Positions 61,846 through 64,000 of a DNA stretch of 64,000 bases are shown here, piece after piece (positions within the stretch are counted from its first letter, which is position 1; each line of letters opens with the position of its first letter). The position numbers were made by a program, and so were the translations under genes. Source of the DNA: Algoriphagus sanaruensis (GTDB lineage Bacteria; Bacteroidota; Bacteroidia; Cytophagales; Cyclobacteriaceae); assembly GCF_001593605.1 (NCBI RefSeq), contig NZ_CP012836.1, positions 3,724,501 to 3,788,500 of the forward strand. The letters are read 5' to 3'. The notes under the pieces are model-generated. The model was not told the DNA's origin and did no database searches. It was given only the letters and a program-made list of their open reading frames with translations.

Positions 61846-62652
61846 TTATATGGGCAAAATCGAATCTCCTATTCGGATGGTACCAGATTGCAAGGCGACC
61901 ACATTTTGACCAAACATCACTTTGTTTTTAATAGTCCGATAGCTAGCTAGTGTTTTCAAAGGTTCCTTACCTGATATCCCTGTAGTTTGATCGACCGTGG
62001 TGAGCACACATCGGGCACAAGGTTTTACGATTTGAAATTCAATCGCCCCAATTCGAATTTTTTTCAATTCGTCCTCAAGGAATGCCTGACCACCAACGAA
62101 AACCAAATTCGGGCGAAAACGATCCATTGGAACTGGGACTTCTAGTCTAGAATTAAGATCATCCAATGAAGATTGCCCAATAATTAAATAAGGCATTCCA
62201 TCTGCAAAACTCACCGATTCAGCGTTGACCGCATAGCGGGGATCCACCTTGCGCTGGGAGGTTTCAGGCATCACGACTAGTTCCACATCAAATCCTATGA
62301 ACTCTGAAAACCAAGCTCCAATTTCTTCACTCACCACTTGGGCCTCCACTTGATCATCCCAAATAGAAACCTCCACTTTAGGACCATCCGCCAAAACGAA
62401 AGGAATTGAAATCTGGTATTCGGTTTTCACTTTAGAAAATACTACTAACCCATCATCCTGAATCCCTACTTGCAGAAGTGCCAACTTGGGGAATTCCCTT
62501 TGAGAGACGAATCTCTTTTGTGAGTCGACAAGCATCCACCTTCGATCATATTGAAAGCCTTTTTCTTGTACAAGTGCTTCTTGTACCCGAATCCCTCCCA
62601 AAGATTTGATGGGGTAGATTAAAATATCTTGGAGTGTCAAGTTAAAATTCAT
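61846..62652 (-). CDS. MOSC domain-containing protein (molybdenum-cofactor sulfurase-like)
   Basis: A 268-residue protein with an N-terminal MOSC beta-barrel domain (LQDILIYPIKSLGGI...) and a C-terminal MOSC domain. The conserved Cys lies in KPCARCVLTTVDQTTG. Relatives include YcbX and mARC, molybdenum enzymes that reduce N-hydroxylated compounds. No moco genes are nearby, so function is not assigned. It is divergent from dnaK. Confidence 0.88.
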   Translation of the reverse strand: MNFNLTLQDILIYPIKSLGGIRVQEALVQEKGFQYDRRWMLVDSQKRFVSQREFPKLALLQVGIQDDGLVVFSKVKTEYQISIPFVLADGPKVEVSIWDDQVEAQVVSEEIGAWFSEFIGFDVELVVMPETSQRKVDPRYAVNAESVSFADGMPYLIIGQSSLDDLNSRLEVPVPMDRFRPNLVFVGGQAFLEDELKKIRIGAIEFQIVKPCARCVLTTVDQTTGISGKEPLKTLASYRTIKNKVMFGQNVVALQSGTIRIGDSILPI

Positions 62653-63013
62653 GCATTAAAAGTAAGGAAAAGAAGATTCTCGTGGATTGGATTTAAAAAA
62701 ACCAAACTAGAAACGATCAAACTGACTTCCTATCAAATTCGCTTTTTGATGATTTATCAAAGTGGAATTTCCGCATTGGATCAAGGTCTTTTCAAATGGA
62801 ATTTGCTGACACATTACCTTAAATGGCAAGGATTCCAAACTGACAAATCGTGCTGAGAAGCCGGACCAAATCGTGACAATTCGGAATTGGCAATAAGCTG
62901 TAATGATGACTTTTCCTGACAAACTGACACCAAAAACAGGAATTCAGCGCATGGCACACGGCTTGAACAAGGGGGATAGTAACGATTTAGAAACACATAA
63001 AACTTATATAATC
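62653..63013. promoter_or_regulatory. dnaK upstream region with TGACA repeats and a sigma-54-like element
   Basis: A 361-bp intergenic region. TGACA occurs at 62841, 62874, 62917 and 62925. The palindrome CAATTCGGAATTG lies at 62877-62889. A sigma-54-like element, TGGCAC-N5-TTGAA (consensus TGGCAC-N5-TTGCW, with the -12 C missing), lies at 62952-62967, which would start transcription about 36 nt before the ATG. No CIRCE element or TAnnTTTG box is seen. No small gene is evident in the upstream half. Confidence 0.35.
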
Positions 63014-64000
63014 ATGGGAAAAATTATCGGCATTGACTTGGGTACTACCAACTCCTGCGTTGCAGTAATGGAAGGTAATGAACCTGTAGTCATCCAAAAC
63101 AGCGAAGGAAGAAGAACTACACCATCCATTGTGGCTTTTCTTGACAATGGAAATGGAGAGCGAAAAGTAGGTGACCCTGCAAAGCGTCAGGCGATTACCA
63201 ACCCTGCCAACACCATTTCTTCAGTAAAAAGATTCATGGGAAAGAAATTTTCCGAAGTATCTGAGGAGAAAAAACACGCCTCTTACAAAGTAGAACAAGG
63301 CTCAAATGACACCGTTGTCGTTAAAATCGGAGACCGTTCTTACACCCCTCAGGAGCTTTCTGCCATGATTCTCCAGAAAATGAAGAGTACAGCAGAAGAT
63401 TTCTTAGGTCAAACAGTTACTGAAGCGGTTATCACTGTTCCTGCATATTTCAATGATGCGGAACGTCAGGCCACCAAAGAAGCTGGTCAAATTGCTGGAC
63501 TTGAGGTAAAACGAATCATCAACGAACCAACAGCAGCGGCTTTGGCTTACGGGATGGATAAGAAAAATCAGGACATGAAGATCGCCGTGTATGACCTTGG
63601 TGGTGGTACATTCGATATCTCAATCCTTGAATTGGGCGACGGAGTATTTGAGGTTAAATCAACCAATGGTGATGTACACCTAGGTGGAGATGATTTTGAC
63701 CAAGTCATTATTGACTGGTTGGCAGCTGAATTCCAAGCTGAAGAACAAATCGACCTTAGAAAAGACCCGATGGCTCTTCAGCGATTGAAGGAGGCTGCAG
63801 AAAAGGCAAAAATCGAATTGTCTAGCTCCGCTTCCACTGAAATTAACCTTCCTTACATTACAGCTACTCAAACCGGACCTAAGCACTTGGTAAGATCTCT
63901 TAGCAGATCCAAGTTTGAGCAACTTTCTGAAAACTTGGTACGAAGATCTATGGAGCCTTGCAAAAAAGCGCTTCAGGATGCTGGCTTAAGCACTTCTGAC
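63014..64000 (+). CDS. dnaK: Chaperone DnaK (5' part)
   Basis: The first 329 residues of DnaK, cut by the window end. The Hsp70 ATPase domain is clear: [18 protein letters not shown] (residues 4-21), [21 protein letters not shown] and [17 protein letters not shown]. The phosphate-2 loop [16 protein letters not shown] is also present. DnaK is the main cytosolic folding chaperone. The ATG at 63014 is the standard start. dnaJ and grpE are not in the window. Confidence 0.97.
   Translation, partial: MGKIIGIDLGTTNSCVAVMEGNEPVVIQNSEGRRTTPSIVAFLDNGNGERKVGDPAKRQAITNPANTISSVKRFMGKKFSEVSEEKKHASYKVEQGSNDTVVVKIGDRSYTPQELSAMILQKMKSTAEDFLGQTVTEAVITVPAYFNDAERQATKEAGQIAGLEVKRIINEPTAAALAYGMDKKNQDMKIAVYDLGGGTFDISILELGDGVFEVKSTNGDVHLGGDDFDQVIIDWLAAEFQAEEQIDLRKDPMALQRLKEAAEKAKIELSSSASTEINLPYITATQTGPKHLVRSLSRSKFEQLSENLVRRSMEPCKKALQDAGLSTSD

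Noticed and set aside
62950-62971. Short in-frame ATG (ATGGCACACGGC) upstream of dnaK as a leader peptide
   Set aside because: Its reading frame is short and has no supporting features; the region is better explained as promoter sequence.

Overview
This window looks like chromosomal DNA from a Bacteroidota member of the order Cytophagales, probably a Cyclobacteriaceae/Algoriphagus-like organism. The evidence is family-level: several outer-membrane beta-barrel proteins ending in F, a TonB-dependent receptor, a zinc-less type-B L31, Bacteroidota-type DUF4293 and ComEC proteins, and many start regions carrying the Bacteroidota -7 promoter element TAnnTTTG. The genus is an inference. There is no rRNA operon, CRISPR array, complete insertion sequence or recognisable prophage.

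Layout. 1-2000: a possible gene fragment, a small basic secreted protein and pgk. 2089-8078: a tightly packed minus-strand operon running enoyl-CoA hydratase, RecQ, an unknown protein, Nudix hydrolase, thioesterase, TPR lipoprotein and Sua5-type tRNA t6A enzyme. 8186-13516: ComEC, a beta-barrel protein, a GNAT enzyme and PhoH, then a divergent SAM-hydrolase pair. 13593-16322: tRNA-Leu(CAA), an SSS-family symporter and myo-inositol oxygenase. 16425-20558: an ABC ATPase/permease pair beside a divergent TesA-like lipoprotein esterase, the same arrangement as E. coli ybbAP/tesA. 20563-22966: a three-gene surface-glycan-type cluster that includes a BKACE (DUF849) enzyme. 23137-29416: a GMC oxidoreductase with its gluconate-dehydrogenase-subunit-3 partner, a lipoprotein and a large BNR-repeat exported protein. 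29486-32004: a beta-barrel protein, a lone receiver protein and an SNF transporter. 32044-38432: a seven-gene minus-strand operon (GlmU-like, HolB, RimB, RimK, HemC, cyclophilin, SDR), preceded by rpmE2. 38879-46459: a regulatory-domain protein, ArsR, a YjjG-type HAD, pruA, fabG, lpdA and an ECF sigma/anti-sigma pair. 46559-49382: DUF2721, threonine aldolase and rarA. 49494-50471: a 387-bp tandem repeat of tRNA-Val and GIY-YIG nuclease sequences. 50596-62652: a TonB receptor, M1 peptidase, cystathionine gamma-synthase, DUF4293, truA, an ABC exporter, small envelope proteins, hemE and a MOSC protein. 63014-end: the 5' part of dnaK.

Most of the window is core metabolism and housekeeping. The most unusual stretch is 49494-50471. 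Two intact tandem tRNA-Val(TAC) genes are followed by two 387-bp units. Each unit holds a terminator hairpin, a tRNA-Val remnant carrying an 18-nt perfect palindrome, and a small GIY-YIG nuclease gene. The two nuclease copies are damaged in different ways. Around rarA there are also short text-like repeats (CTAGAC-, GAAGACC- and CTGCGGAAA-type). Together these make 48.0-50.5 kb the repeat-rich, probably mobile or recombinogenic part of the window.

The minus-strand operons end in clear hairpin/T-run terminators, several of them bidirectional between convergent genes. Exact TAnnTTTG elements lie upstream of lpdA, pruA, fabG, rpmE2, truA, hemE, the SAM-hydrolase gene, the TonB receptor and the tRNA-Val pair. 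For hemE and truA the element is so close to the ATG that leaderless or near-leaderless mRNAs are predicted.
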